Positions 27,501 to 35,942 of a stretch of DNA of 64,000 nt are shown in pieces. The notes under the pieces are model-generated. The model was given only the letters and a program-made list of their open reading frames with translations. It made no database searches and had not been told where the DNA came from. The DNA comes from Prevotellaceae bacterium KH2P17 (lineage in GTDB: Bacteria; Bacteroidota; Bacteroidia; Bacteroidales; Bacteroidaceae): assembly GCA_900199655.1 (NCBI GenBank), contig FZRE01000007.1, positions 4,553 to 68,552 of the forward strand. The letters are read 5' to 3'. The first letter of the stretch is position 1. Every line of letters begins with the position of its first letter. Both the position numbers and the translations under genes were made by a program.

Positions 27501-27595
27501 GCCGCGTCGACCACCGTACCTTTAATTGTCTGATTCTGTGCAAGACCCGCTTGGGCACACAGAATGAGAAGGAAAAACAAAACTATTTTCTTCAT
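24575..27595 (-). CDS. SusC-like TonB-dependent transporter without STN (PUL 2)
   Basis: A 1006-residue outer-membrane importer. A signal peptide (about 1-19, ending GLAQ) is followed directly by a carboxypeptidase-regulatory-like domain (TIKGTVVDAANLPVIGATVM). The plug has MLDQVVVIGYGSAKAKDLTS, PLYVVDGMFYDNINF and VLKDASAAAIYGVRAANG, and the barrel ends in YTFGVQIQF. There is no STN domain, so control by an anti-sigma factor is not expected; the divergent propeller/HTH regulator is the likely activator. A complete -33/-7 promoter lies just upstream. Confidence 0.95.
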   Translation of the reverse strand: MKKIVLFFLLILCAQAGLAQNQTIKGTVVDAANLPVIGATVMVEGSSKGAVTDLDGNFTIGDVPAGAKISVTYVGMKTQTLAASPQMEIKLEDDSQMLDQVVVIGYGSAKAKDLTSPIAVIKGDELLSTPSSSPMAAMQGKVAGVNVVNSGAPGAGPTVKIRGNGSFANSTPLYVVDGMFYDNINFLNSSDIEDMSVLKDASAAAIYGVRAANGVVIITTKKGVRNQDAKITYDGYVGVQKATNVLKMANSAQYAQMLMEAGFDTYSPYAIASIDRFGGSHADADFHNWTYGSDTDWYKELLRDAVITNHSVGISGGSERATYSLGTSYLYQNGIMDVDNDFKRLNFRAAVDYDATKWLKVGFNGIFTSAQQQFANNAAWQQAFNAPGLYPVFDANNGQADPVKYAAPSSVGYTNNFFNPVATANYYDSDTNTKQYNTNFYAKFQLLPEKLSLRTSISYNHSTLESRTFTPKYFVSTQQQTTTTALSKSMTTYNNSIWDNTLQYNDTFGDHTFGAMLGFSMREENYRYLVGARSNVPGGKDEYKYLNLGDEDSDSNGDGGTTYRGLSYFARLNYNYKDKYMLMLTMRADGSSKYQEHWGYFPSVGAAWVVTEEPFMKNQHAINYLKLRASWGKLGNDHVAASDGFASITTGNGASGVFGNSTYPGYQNTSYFSWLKWELVDELNAGFNLATFRSRLNIDADYFHRMTKNAVISPRLPFSNDVLAGNYGKILNQGFDVSATWTDRLGADFKYHVGANLSFLWNEVKSLSGSSFIQGGKTVNWVGHEMNSFYGYKVAGIYQTPEEVAADPVAVANGLEPGDFRYADVSGDGTIDGNDRTTLGSYMPNFTYGVNLGFEYRNFDFELTTYGQTGAQMYNRKRALRYASSLYNFDADQYLDRWTGAGSTNSNPSAKALTKGWNVSDQRVNSYFVESADFFRIQNVTLGYSFRNIKFGAYTLPSVRLSLTADRPLTVFSAHAFTPEISDSEGWDTEVYPLTATYTFGVQIQF

Positions 27596-27628
27596 TGTGT
27601 CATTAGGTTGGGTAAATTATATCGACTA

Positions 27629-27659
27629 CAAAATTAAATGAAACGCACGCGCACGCAAA
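27629..27659 (-). promoter_or_regulatory. Promoter of the PUL 2 SusC operon
   Basis: On the minus strand TTTG (27656-27659) is 19 bases from TAATTTTG (27629-27636), matching the Bacteroidetes housekeeping consensus. The expected transcription start is near 27623, about 27 bases before the SusC ATG. Confidence 0.7.
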
Positions 27660-27928
27660 ACAAACGGCTACGATTACATTACGTTGTAAAGGTTGTTTAC
27701 TACGATTTTACTACGATTTCATTTGTAACAATCTGGTTTACAGTTTACTGCAGATACACAGAATGTATCTGTTTAACCCTTTACAGACGTGTGCACCCGG
27801 GGCAGAATCCAGCCTCAATAATAGTTTTGTCTGCTACTACAGAGCATCAGTACGCTGTCCGTAAATCCCCAAACCACTGCCTGCAGGCAGCCACAGAAGT
27901 GATTTCCGGATGCTGCCTGACGGCATCG

Positions 27929-28015
27929 GGAACTTTCGACACTTGTCAAATGATAGTTCGACACCTGTCGCATAATCGTGCGACAAGTGTCGAAAGTTCC
28001 CGGAGCATACTTCCG
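27929..28015. repeat. 72-bp triple-palindrome element, copy 2
   Basis: The core at 27929-28000 has the same outer arms (GGAACTTTCGACAC / GTGTCGAAAGTTCC) and three inner dyads, with changes in the first spacer. The right flank CCGGAGCATACTTCCGGG is the inverse of the left flank of copy 1, so the full element is about 90 bases and lies in the opposite orientation. Confidence 0.85.
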
Positions 28016-28136
28016 GGAGCCCGACAGAATGCTGCAGGGACATAGGCAGGCGCCCTCTCATACCACGTATTCCTGCCAGCGAACCGCATGAAAAATAACT
28101 TTTTCGGTACCAATGCCAATGCAGAAGAAGCAAAAA

Positions 28137-28168
28137 TTTGGTGTTTTAACGGAAAATACCTATTTTTG
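28137..28168 (+). promoter_or_regulatory. Promoter of the PUL 2 regulator gene
   Basis: TTTG (28137-28140) and TATTTTTG (28161-28168) are 20 bases apart. The expected transcription start near 28174 supports translation from 28190 and excludes the upstream in-frame ATG at 28088. Confidence 0.75.
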
Positions 28169-28189
28169 TATATTCAAGCAACACCTCTT

Positions 28190-31009
28190 ATGCGTAACCG
28201 AATCTACATCACCCTGCTGTGCCTGATGGCGCTTGCCGGCACAAAGGCAAGCGACTTTGTTCCGGTTATCACCAACTTCTCATCCCTCGACTATGACGGC
28301 GGCCTGCAGAACTGGGGCATCACACAGGATAATGACGGCCTGATGCACTTCGGCAACAACGTAGGAGTGCTCAGCTTCGACGGCTACAGCTGGGAGTGCA
28401 GCCGGCTTCCGGGCAAGCCCATCGTCCGCTCGCTGCTGGCCGTGGGGCGCAGACTGTACGTGGGGGCCTATCAGGAATTCGGCTACTATGAGCGCAACAA
28501 CTTCGGCCGACTTCAGTACACATCGCTGTGGAAGATGGTGAAAGGCTACAAGCCGCATAACGACGAGATTTGGAATATCCTGCGGACGGCCGACGGGAGA
28601 ATACTTTTCCAGTCGTTCTGTTCATGGTTTGAGTACGACGGCCGCAGCGTGCGTGTACACTACCGGCCCGATGTGCTGCCGCTGTACTTCTTTAACGTGG
28701 GCAGCGGAGTGTACGCACAACTGGTGGACGACGGCTTTTTCAGGGTCAGCGGAGACCGCTACGTCAAGCTGTTAGACCGGAGGATGACGGGCAATGACGA
28801 TGTGGTGGCGGCCCTGCCTTGGCAGAACGGCACCATGCTGCTGTGCACCGAGTTCCACGGTCTGTTCACTTACGACGGCCGCCGGCTGCAACCCCTGCAC
28901 ACGGAAGCCGACGACCAGCTGCGACAGGCACAGGCCAACCGCGCCGTTATCACGCACGACGGCACCATCGTGGTGGGCACCATCCTCGACGGCATCTACG
29001 GATTCAGCCCGCAGGGCAGGCTGAAATGGCACTACAACACGCACAACCAGCTGCACAACAATACGGTTCTCGGCCTCTTCTGCGACCACGACAACAACGT
29101 GTGGGCCGCACTCGACGTGGGTATCGCCCTCATCCACAGCGGCGCCCCTTATGCCCTGCTCACCGGAGCGGGCACTTCGCTCGGCATGGTCTACGACATC
29201 TACCCCCTGCCCGGCATGATGTACATCGCCACAAACCAGAACACGGTGCTCTACAAGGACAGCCGCCTCACGCCCGTAGCAGGCACCGCAGGCCAGAACT
29301 GGCACCTTACCAACTTCGGCAACCAGCTCATCGTGGGAAACAATCACGGCACCAAGTCCATCAGCGGCACCACCGCCACCAAGCTCACCGGTAGCGGCAA
29401 CACCAGCAGCACGTGCATCAGACGCTACAATGTGGGCAACGACAGGGATTTCTTCATCGAGTCCAGCTATACCGAACTGCGCATCTACCAGCATATATCC
29501 AACACATGGCAGTACGTTAACAAGGTAGACGGGTTCATGGCTCCCGTCAACCAGTTCGAGATAGACAGTCATGGAGTTATCTGGGCAGCCCACATGAGCA
29601 GCGGCGTGTACCGTATCGAACTCAGCGGAGACCTAAAACGCGTAACCTCGCTGAGATACTATCCGGCACTGAGAAAAGGCAGCAACGGCAGCAAGATACA
29701 TGTCATGAAGATACGGGGAGAGGTGGTTCTGGCCGACGACCGCCAACTCTACCTCGTAGGCAGCGACAACACAGTGAGGCCGTACCAGGCACTCAACGCC
29801 GTAGCCGGCCGCGGTATCATCTCTGCCACCACGATTGACAACAGCCACTTCTGGCTCTCCTCCAACCGTGGTTACACGCTGATGGAATACCGCAACGCAA
29901 CTTTCCACCGACAGCTCTATGTCCCCGCCGCCTTCTTCGGCCTCGAATGTGGCGACAACCAGAATAAGGTAAGGATTGACGGCAACATGGCCTACTTCTG
30001 CCTCAACGGCGGACTGGGCCGCATGGACATGACAGCACGGCAGCAACCCAACGCCCGCAAGGGCCGCCTGCTGCTGAGCCGGGCAGAATACTTCAATGCC
30101 GACCGCAAGCCGTTTCCCGTTACCGTGACGGCCGGAAACCCCGCCGTGAAAGGTACGGTGAAACTTGAACTCAGCTATTCCAACTACAACAACGAGCCGT
30201 TACGCTTCCTCTTTCAACTTGAAGGAGGCGGACTGCACCTGCAGTCGCAGTCGGAGAAGCCCACCGTCGTCTACACCGACCTTAACTACGGCAGCTATAC
30301 GTTCCACGCCAAGGTGGCCGACGTAAACGGCAAAGTGCTGGGTCAGCTCACCTACCGCTTCCACTATCCGCGCCCGCTACTGCTCTCCATCCCCATGCTT
30401 CTGCTGTACGCGGCACTCTTCATGGGGCTCATCTACCTCTACATACGCTGGTCTACCAAGCGCATCATCCGCCGTCAGGCCCACATAACCGAGGCCGAGC
30501 AAATGCGCAAGAACCTCCAGCTGGCCGAACAGCAGCGCATCATCGAGGCACAGCAGAAGCAGCTGCTGGAGCAACAGCTGCAGGACAAGGGCCGCGAGAT
30601 TGCCTCGCTGGCCATGGACGCCGTGAAGCACAAGCAGCAAGTGACCGACATCAGGCACGAACTGGCCGGACAACGGCTCAAGGGACTTAAAGGCAACAAG
30701 GAAATAGAGCGCATGCTCAGCCACATTACCGACGATCTTGACACCGACGCCTACTGGGACATCTATCGCGAAAACTTCGACCTGATACACAAGAACTTCT
30801 TCCGGCACCTGCGGAAGCAGTTCCCCACCCTCACTTCTACCGACCTTAAGTTCTGTGCCTTGCTGCGTCTCAACCTCTCGACCAAGGACATCGCCCACTT
30901 TGCCGGCCTCACCGTGCGCGGCGTGGAGGGTGCCCGCTACCGTCTGCGCAAGAAACTCCGGATTGCAGAAGGCCAGAACCTCACGGAGTTCCTCATTGAT
31001 TTCAAATAG
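28190..31009 (+). CDS. Membrane-spanning propeller/Y_Y_Y/HTH regulator (PUL 2)
   Basis: A 939-residue one-component regulator. It has a signal or anchor segment (about 1-22), a large periplasmic two-component-regulator-type propeller (about 25-640, with blades such as LQNWGITQDNDGLMHFGNN, ILDGIYGFSPQGRLKWHYNT and DSHGVIWAAHMSSGVYRI), and a Y_Y_Y domain (about 655-720, ELSYSNYNNEPLRFLFQLEG). One membrane helix (about 728-752) and a Gln-rich coiled coil (about 765-810) follow. The C-terminal LuxR-like helix-turn-helix (about 885-925) contains LSTKDIAHFAGLTVRGVEGA. It lacks the histidine kinase, ATPase and receiver domains of hybrid two-component systems. Its place divergent from an STN-less SusC suggests that it senses an oligosaccharide in the periplasm and activates PUL 2 directly. 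Confidence 0.88.
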   Translation: MRNRIYITLLCLMALAGTKASDFVPVITNFSSLDYDGGLQNWGITQDNDGLMHFGNNVGVLSFDGYSWECSRLPGKPIVRSLLAVGRRLYVGAYQEFGYYERNNFGRLQYTSLWKMVKGYKPHNDEIWNILRTADGRILFQSFCSWFEYDGRSVRVHYRPDVLPLYFFNVGSGVYAQLVDDGFFRVSGDRYVKLLDRRMTGNDDVVAALPWQNGTMLLCTEFHGLFTYDGRRLQPLHTEADDQLRQAQANRAVITHDGTIVVGTILDGIYGFSPQGRLKWHYNTHNQLHNNTVLGLFCDHDNNVWAALDVGIALIHSGAPYALLTGAGTSLGMVYDIYPLPGMMYIATNQNTVLYKDSRLTPVAGTAGQNWHLTNFGNQLIVGNNHGTKSISGTTATKLTGSGNTSSTCIRRYNVGNDRDFFIESSYTELRIYQHISNTWQYVNKVDGFMAPVNQFEIDSHGVIWAAHMSSGVYRIELSGDLKRVTSLRYYPALRKGSNGSKIHVMKIRGEVVLADDRQLYLVGSDNTVRPYQALNAVAGRGIISATTIDNSHFWLSSNRGYTLMEYRNATFHRQLYVPAAFFGLECGDNQNKVRIDGNMAYFCLNGGLGRMDMTARQQPNARKGRLLLSRAEYFNADRKPFPVTVTAGNPAVKGTVKLELSYSNYNNEPLRFLFQLEGGGLHLQSQSEKPTVVYTDLNYGSYTFHAKVADVNGKVLGQLTYRFHYPRPLLLSIPMLLLYAALFMGLIYLYIRWSTKRIIRRQAHITEAEQMRKNLQLAEQQRIIEAQQKQLLEQQLQDKGREIASLAMDAVKHKQQVTDIRHELAGQRLKGLKGNKEIERMLSHITDDLDTDAYWDIYRENFDLIHKNFFRHLRKQFPTLTSTDLKFCALLRLNLSTKDIAHFAGLTVRGVEGARYRLRKKLRIAEGQNLTEFLIDFK

Positions 31010-31113
31010 TCACAACGGTTTTCGCACAGAGCGGAAGAATTGGTTCCATGCTGTCAGAAGCCGCCTCCAAGGCTACCGGCTGTATGCCTAAATGGTACAG
31101 CCGGCAGGGGTAT

Positions 31114-31184
31114 GGAACTTTCGACACTTGTCGCACGATTGTGTGACAGGTGTCGAATGATTGTGCGACAAGTGTCGAAAGTTC
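31114..31184. repeat. 72-bp triple-palindrome element, copy 3
   Basis: Nearly identical to copy 1 over the core. It lies between the convergent ends of the regulator gene and the GH89 gene, just after a separate hairpin (CCGGCTGTA 31076-31084 / TACAGCCGG 31096-31104). It lacks a T-run, so it is not a standard terminator, though it could help end transcription from both sides. Confidence 0.85.
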
Positions 31185-31201
31185 GCGGAGCACACGTTGG
31201 G

Positions 31202-33367
31202 TTACCTTGACTCGGGTTCTTTAATCTCCTTGCACTCGTTGATGAGGCGGCGGCAGGTGGCCGTTACATCCTTTACGGGACGCCTGGCGCCTAAGTTGTG
31301 CGTACTCGCAACCCACTGCAACTCAAAGGTCTTGAAGTCGAAAGGCTGTTTTGTGCGCAGCGACTCGAAGTAGTGCTGCCAGCGGGGAAGGTAGTAGCTG
31401 CGGATGAGTCCTGACCAGATGCGGGCCGAATAGTCGTCTACGGGCGGCCCCCATACGGTCACTATGCGCCTTGCATTGCGCTCGTACTGGGCGGCCAGGG
31501 TGCTGTCGGCGCCGGCGGCCTTGCGGGCGTAGGCTATCCAGCGGTCCATGCGCAGCGTGGGATGGCTGTCGAGGAGCGAGTCGGTGGTAAGTGCAACGCG
31601 TGTAAAGGTGCGCTGCAGCGCTTCGGCCTGACTGGTGTGGCCTTCGCGATAGGGCCGGGCTATCTGCCGGGTGAGTATCTCCATCTTGGCTCCGGCATAC
31701 AGGGCGGTAAGCTCTATGAGGTCGGCTTGGTAAAGAGCCGACGCGTTCAGCTCCGGTGCCGCTGCGGCAAAAGCCTCTATGCCGGCAAATAGGCTGTCGT
31801 TGAAGCAGACGGTTCCCTTTACGTTACTGCCGGGGCGCAGCTGCCAGTTGTACCGTGGGTGGTCGGTAAAGCTGCCGTAGACCGAGGCAAGCATGCCCCG
31901 CCAGTAGTCGCCCAGGCGGCTGCAAGGCCTGCCGTACCTGCACTCGCTGTAGTCGGCCAGCCATGTGTTGAGGTCTATGGGCCCGGCAGTCCAGCCGCCG
32001 TCGGCCACGAGTTCGTAAATCACCTCATTGTTTTCCAGCCCCTCGGGCGCCATTCCGTAGCCCACGAGGTTGCCTTTGTGCGGAGAGCGGAGGGCTTTTA
32101 AACGCCCGTTGGCGTAAAACTCGAGCACGCCGGTGTAGGCCGTCTTGCCTCCCATGTTGGGGATGACGCTGTACACCCAGGGCTTGTTGTGGAAGCCGTT
32201 GAAGAAATCCCAGTTGGCTCCATTTCTCCAGTAATGGTGGTTGTAGTCCTCTGCCATGTCGAGAATCAGCATCCGGTTGTCGGGCACTTTGCTCAAGAGG
32301 GCCTGCATGCTGGCATCGTCCCAGATGTCGCGCTGGTAGCCGAACATCCACCCTTGTATGACCCACACGGCGCGGGGGTTGGCATCGGCAATGGCGCTGT
32401 ATATCTTCTGGCCGTAATCGGCCAGCATGCGGTGCTTCTCGTTGTCCTCTCCCTTGCCGAAAGGCAGCTGCATCTCGTTGAAACTATCGGCCAAGTAGTA
32501 GGTGTTCTTGCCAAACTCCTTCTCCCACTCCTCAACAAACAGCTTGCCCATGGCATGGAACAGCGGCTCATCAGCTGACAACATCCAGTTGTGGAAGGCA
32601 CCACCGGACCATGAGGTCTCCGTAATCCGGGCCTTGGGATAGAGCTTCTGCAGGGCCTGCGGCACAAAGCCGGCAAAGGCGGGGCAGATGGGCTTCATGC
32701 CCAAAGCCCGCATGCGGGCCAGTATCTTGTGCGCCAACGCTATCTGGTTGCTGTGCCACGAAGCCGTGAGCGGGCCATCGATGCCGCTGATGTTGCCCAT
32801 GCGCATCCACGGAAGATGGGCAGGGCCAACGAAATAGGCATTGATGTCGGCCTCGTTCATGCCCATGCGCTTCAGCACCCGGGTGTAGATGGCCTCATTG
32901 GCCACCAGCATGAGGGGCATGTCTATGCCGTGCAGGGCCATCCAGTCTATCTCCTCCTGCCATCGGGACCAGTCCCAGTAAGGCGCGGTGTAGCCATAGG
33001 TGACTACGTTCAGGTAATAGTGGTGCTTGTAGGGCGATACTTTTCTCGTTGTACTCTGGTCATCCAGCCGCTGTGGCAGGCTGAGGCGCTTGCCCGTCCA
33101 GGTGCAGAGGCCGGTCTTGTGCTGCCTTACGTACTCGTAAAAACCACGGCACAGGGCAACGCCACTGCTGCCTTTGATGGTCAGCTTGCCGTTTTTGACC
33201 GAAGTCGCGAACTGGTCGCATCCGTCAACAGGCTTCAGCGAGAGCGCCAAGTGCATCGGAATCTCGCGGCCGGCGAACCGTCTGATAACGCCTTCAGCTT
33301 CCTTTTCGTCCTGCGCCATGCAACAAGCGCTGACGAAAAAGAGCAGGAAAAAGATTGTTTTTTTCAT
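31202..33367 (-). CDS. GH89 alpha-N-acetylglucosaminidase (PUL 3)
   Basis: A 721-residue exported exo-enzyme of the NAGLU family that removes alpha-linked GlcNAc, as found at the ends of gastric mucin glycans and in heparan sulfate. The signal peptide is about 1-19 (VSACCMAQ; lipoprotein processing is possible). It has the N-terminal alpha/beta domain, then the barrel with YYLNVVTYGYTAPYWDWSRW, EIDWMALHGIDMPLMLVANE, GIDGPLTASWHSNQIALAHK and the catalytic SFNEMQLPFG (E298). The second acidic region is GMAPEGLENNEVIYELV. The C-terminal helical domain is complete. It lies 135 bases after the lipoprotein gene with a terminator between, so it may have its own promoter or depend on read-through. 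It converges on the PUL 2 regulator. Confidence 0.93.
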   Translation of the reverse strand: MKKTIFFLLFFVSACCMAQDEKEAEGVIRRFAGREIPMHLALSLKPVDGCDQFATSVKNGKLTIKGSSGVALCRGFYEYVRQHKTGLCTWTGKRLSLPQRLDDQSTTRKVSPYKHHYYLNVVTYGYTAPYWDWSRWQEEIDWMALHGIDMPLMLVANEAIYTRVLKRMGMNEADINAYFVGPAHLPWMRMGNISGIDGPLTASWHSNQIALAHKILARMRALGMKPICPAFAGFVPQALQKLYPKARITETSWSGGAFHNWMLSADEPLFHAMGKLFVEEWEKEFGKNTYYLADSFNEMQLPFGKGEDNEKHRMLADYGQKIYSAIADANPRAVWVIQGWMFGYQRDIWDDASMQALLSKVPDNRMLILDMAEDYNHHYWRNGANWDFFNGFHNKPWVYSVIPNMGGKTAYTGVLEFYANGRLKALRSPHKGNLVGYGMAPEGLENNEVIYELVADGGWTAGPIDLNTWLADYSECRYGRPCSRLGDYWRGMLASVYGSFTDHPRYNWQLRPGSNVKGTVCFNDSLFAGIEAFAAAAPELNASALYQADLIELTALYAGAKMEILTRQIARPYREGHTSQAEALQRTFTRVALTTDSLLDSHPTLRMDRWIAYARKAAGADSTLAAQYERNARRIVTVWGPPVDDYSARIWSGLIRSYYLPRWQHYFESLRTKQPFDFKTFELQWVASTHNLGARRPVKDVTATCRRLINECKEIKEPESR

Positions 33368-33458
33368 TTTGACATTACATGTTAATCATCAATTTAGAAG
33401 AAAAGCTCATTGAAGTTTGTTCTTTATGGGTTTGCTACACGAGTCGTCATTCTGAATA

Positions 33459-33499
33459 AAAGGAGGACGTGTATGGAATAAACACATCCTCCTTTACCT
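33459..33499 (-). terminator. Terminator after the PUL 3 lipoprotein gene
   Basis: AAAGGAGGACGTGT (33459-33472) pairs with ACACATCCTCCTTT (33482-33495) with one wobble. Read on the minus strand it is followed by a short T-run. It separates the SusC/SusD/lipoprotein unit from GH89 and may set a lower GH89 level. Confidence 0.75.
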
Positions 33500-33502
33500 A
33501 TA

Positions 33503-33967
33503 TTACTTATTTAAAACAACCCTTATGGTCCATACTTTTGTCTGACCGTTGGCAGCCATTACCTTATATTGATGCGATTGGTTCCAATCAGCAGGTGCCC
33601 CGAGCTTGGGTGCATCGCCTACAGGCTCAATAACGGCTGCAGTTGATATCTGGACTGCAATTATCAAGGCGCTTAAGCTTATATTCTCCAGTTCTGCAGA
33701 TGGAAAGTTTTGAGGTAATGAAACCGTAATATCGCAGGTTGCATTTTCAGCATCTATTGTCTGCTTGCTGTTCAGTTGTAATTGCTTAACAGCAGGCTGA
33801 CCACTTGCAGGTATCGTAACATTTTTGTCGACATAGCGGTAATATACGTAAGAAGAGGTAATATCGTTACCTGTATATGTGTCGAGTTCTTCTAACCCGC
33901 TTTCAAGGCAGGAAGTAAGTGAAAACACCGTCACTACCGCCATCAAGATAAATTTAATATATTTCAT
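33503..33967 (-). CDS. Small PUL 3 lipoprotein, DUF5018-like
   Basis: A 154-residue lipoprotein (LTSC, C20, followed by LESGLEELD). It is a small beta-sandwich with VYYRYVDKNVTIPASGQPAV and a C-terminal HQYKVMAANGQTKVWTIRV strand pair, a layout seen in DUF5018-type surface proteins in Bacteroidetes PULs. It lies 20 bases after SusD and is the last gene before a terminator. A surface glycan-binding accessory role is inferred from place and lipobox only. Confidence 0.75.
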   Translation of the reverse strand: MKYIKFILMAVVTVFSLTSCLESGLEELDTYTGNDITSSYVYYRYVDKNVTIPASGQPAVKQLQLNSKQTIDAENATCDITVSLPQNFPSAELENISLSALIIAVQISTAAVIEPVGDAPKLGAPADWNQSHQYKVMAANGQTKVWTIRVVLNK

Positions 33968-33987
33968 AATTGCTTTCTATTTATATT

Positions 33988-35928
33988 TTACCAACCTTCA
34001 TTCTGAACATGATCCATTCCGTAAGCCTCACGGGTATCTAAGAAGTCCTTAGCTATAGGCATAAGATAGCGCTTCTGTGAGAATATACGGCTCGCACTGT
34101 TCATCAGTGTAAACTGGCCGATGAGAACCTGTTGCCTGTCTCTTGAGATTGATATCTTATGAACAGGAGCATCGAGCTCCTGAATTACATCCCCTTTGGG
34201 TCGGCCGTGGTTAGCATAGCCACCATACTTGCCCCAACGTAGGTAGCTGAAATAGATATCACCGCCCTCATTGGCCATTTCAACTCTACGTTCTCGCATA
34301 TAATCAATCCACGCTTCTGCTATTGTAGAAGCAGTAGAAGGAGCCAGTCCTCCATGGGTAACACGAGTAGCATTAAGAGCCTTGACAGCTTCGGCTATAT
34401 CGCCTTTAAGCAGATAGGCTTCTGCCAAATTCATGTAAGCCTCGCCTACACGCGCCAATGTATAGTGGAAATTTGTCGTCGAAGCATAGTAGGCTCTTGG
34501 GTTAGGATTCTCTGAAGCGTTCTTTCTCCAGTAATATCCTGTAACTGTATTATACCAGCCACCGTCTTCTTTGTCACGTACACCTTGCGATAGGTTACCA
34601 CCTAAGTTCATTTCAACCTTTTCACCAAGCCAGGTAGAACCATCATAGGCGATAGAAGTGGCAAAACGCTTGTCGCGGCCATTATACATAATTTCACTGA
34701 TACTTCTGTTGCTGCCCGGCTTTACTTTTGCATATCGTACAAACACAGGATATCCTTCTTTCGTATTGGTTAAATCCTGCGGCGTGGGAATTCGACGAGG
34801 TTCGCCGTTAGTTCTCGTATAAGCATCAATCTGACCAGGTTGGGTAATGACAGCAGGATCAACTTCGTCTACGTTATTTTTATATTGAGAGGTTTCGTAC
34901 CATGGCAATGCTTGACCCGTTGTTTCATCTTTGACAAGATATTGGTCTACAAGGTCTTGAGTAGGAAAATATATAGCCCAGCAGCAAAACGTTTGATCGC
35001 CCACTTTATTTTCCAGTTCATGAGGACTTTGTGACAACTGAGTATCTGCAGGTGTTATATTGGGGAAGATTCTTACCATCTCATCATAATCGCCAACAGT
35101 AGTGTTTGTGGACAAGCGATAATAACCTAACAGTATCTCTGGATTATTGGCATCACTCTCGTTGAACATGCCGCCATATTCGCTTGACAGCTTGCAATTA
35201 TTGGTAACATCGCCAGCAAATTCAATAACTTTATCCAACAGTTCTGTCTTCCCGGTGTAAGCGTACGCCTGCAAAGCTGCACGGCTTAATATCACCTCGG
35301 CAGCATACTTATTGGCAATGCCTGCAGCTGAAGACAGTGGCAGATTCTCGACAGCATATTCTAAATCATCAATAACGTACTGATAGCTTTCCTCGATTGA
35401 TTTTGTCATGGGAATTTTGCATGTCAACGAGTCAGTCTCACTGAATACTTGGGTAACAGGAACAAAGCGGCCCATCTTTCGTGCTTGATCAAAAAACACC
35501 AATCCACGCAGGAAACGCCCTTGGGCAATCAGCTCCTTTCGTTCCGTATCGCTCAAGGCTGTTGATTGTTCTGCATTCTTGATGATAAGATTACACTTCC
35601 TTAACAATGAAAAACGATTAGCCCCAAAGTCTGAGGCAGCACTGATACCAAGCTCTGTAGCTATGCCATCAATACCCTCGCCTACCTGTGAGCATCGCAC
35701 GCCATTAGGGGTACGGGCTTCCCAACCTACGCAAGATGAGTTTGCTGCCCATGTACTTGTCAACACACTATTGTAAGTTGCATTCACAAAAGCATCTGCC
35801 GTGGACTTTGAACTCCACACTGTTGTCTCGTCAAATATTGTTGTGGGGTGCGTGTCCAATGTATCTTGACACGAAACCATTACAGCAAGACCTGCTGCAA
35901 CCAATCCGTAGTTTATATATTTTCTCAT
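33988..35928 (-). CDS. SusD/RagB-family surface lipoprotein (PUL 3)
   Basis: A 646-residue lipoprotein (VMVSC, C20, followed by QDTLDTHP). RagB/SusD features are STADAFVNATYNSVLTSTWA, GRFLRGLVFFDQARKMGRFV, YQYVIDDLEYAVENLP, AEVILSRAALQAYAYTGKTE, ARVGEAYMNLAEAYLLKGDI and YMRERRVEMANEGGDIYFSY. It is larger than most SusD proteins. It follows SusC by 14 bases. Codon use here and in SusC3 looks more AT-rich than in the flanking enzymes. Confidence 0.95.
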   Translation of the reverse strand: MRKYINYGLVAAGLAVMVSCQDTLDTHPTTIFDETTVWSSKSTADAFVNATYNSVLTSTWAANSSCVGWEARTPNGVRCSQVGEGIDGIATELGISAASDFGANRFSLLRKCNLIIKNAEQSTALSDTERKELIAQGRFLRGLVFFDQARKMGRFVPVTQVFSETDSLTCKIPMTKSIEESYQYVIDDLEYAVENLPLSSAAGIANKYAAEVILSRAALQAYAYTGKTELLDKVIEFAGDVTNNCKLSSEYGGMFNESDANNPEILLGYYRLSTNTTVGDYDEMVRIFPNITPADTQLSQSPHELENKVGDQTFCCWAIYFPTQDLVDQYLVKDETTGQALPWYETSQYKNNVDEVDPAVITQPGQIDAYTRTNGEPRRIPTPQDLTNTKEGYPVFVRYAKVKPGSNRSISEIMYNGRDKRFATSIAYDGSTWLGEKVEMNLGGNLSQGVRDKEDGGWYNTVTGYYWRKNASENPNPRAYYASTTNFHYTLARVGEAYMNLAEAYLLKGDIAEAVKALNATRVTHGGLAPSTASTIAEAWIDYMRERRVEMANEGGDIYFSYLRWGKYGGYANHGRPKGDVIQELDAPVHKISISRDRQQVLIGQFTLMNSASRIFSQKRYLMPIAKDFLDTREAYGMDHVQNEGW

Positions 35929-35942
35929 AGTTATTTACTTTC

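Larger units (their letters stand above)
27596..28189. other. Divergent regulatory region of PUL 2
   Basis: No gene is present. The region holds a full minus-strand promoter for SusC, a full plus-strand promoter for the regulator, and copy 2 of the triple-palindrome element roughly midway between them. Confidence 0.7.
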
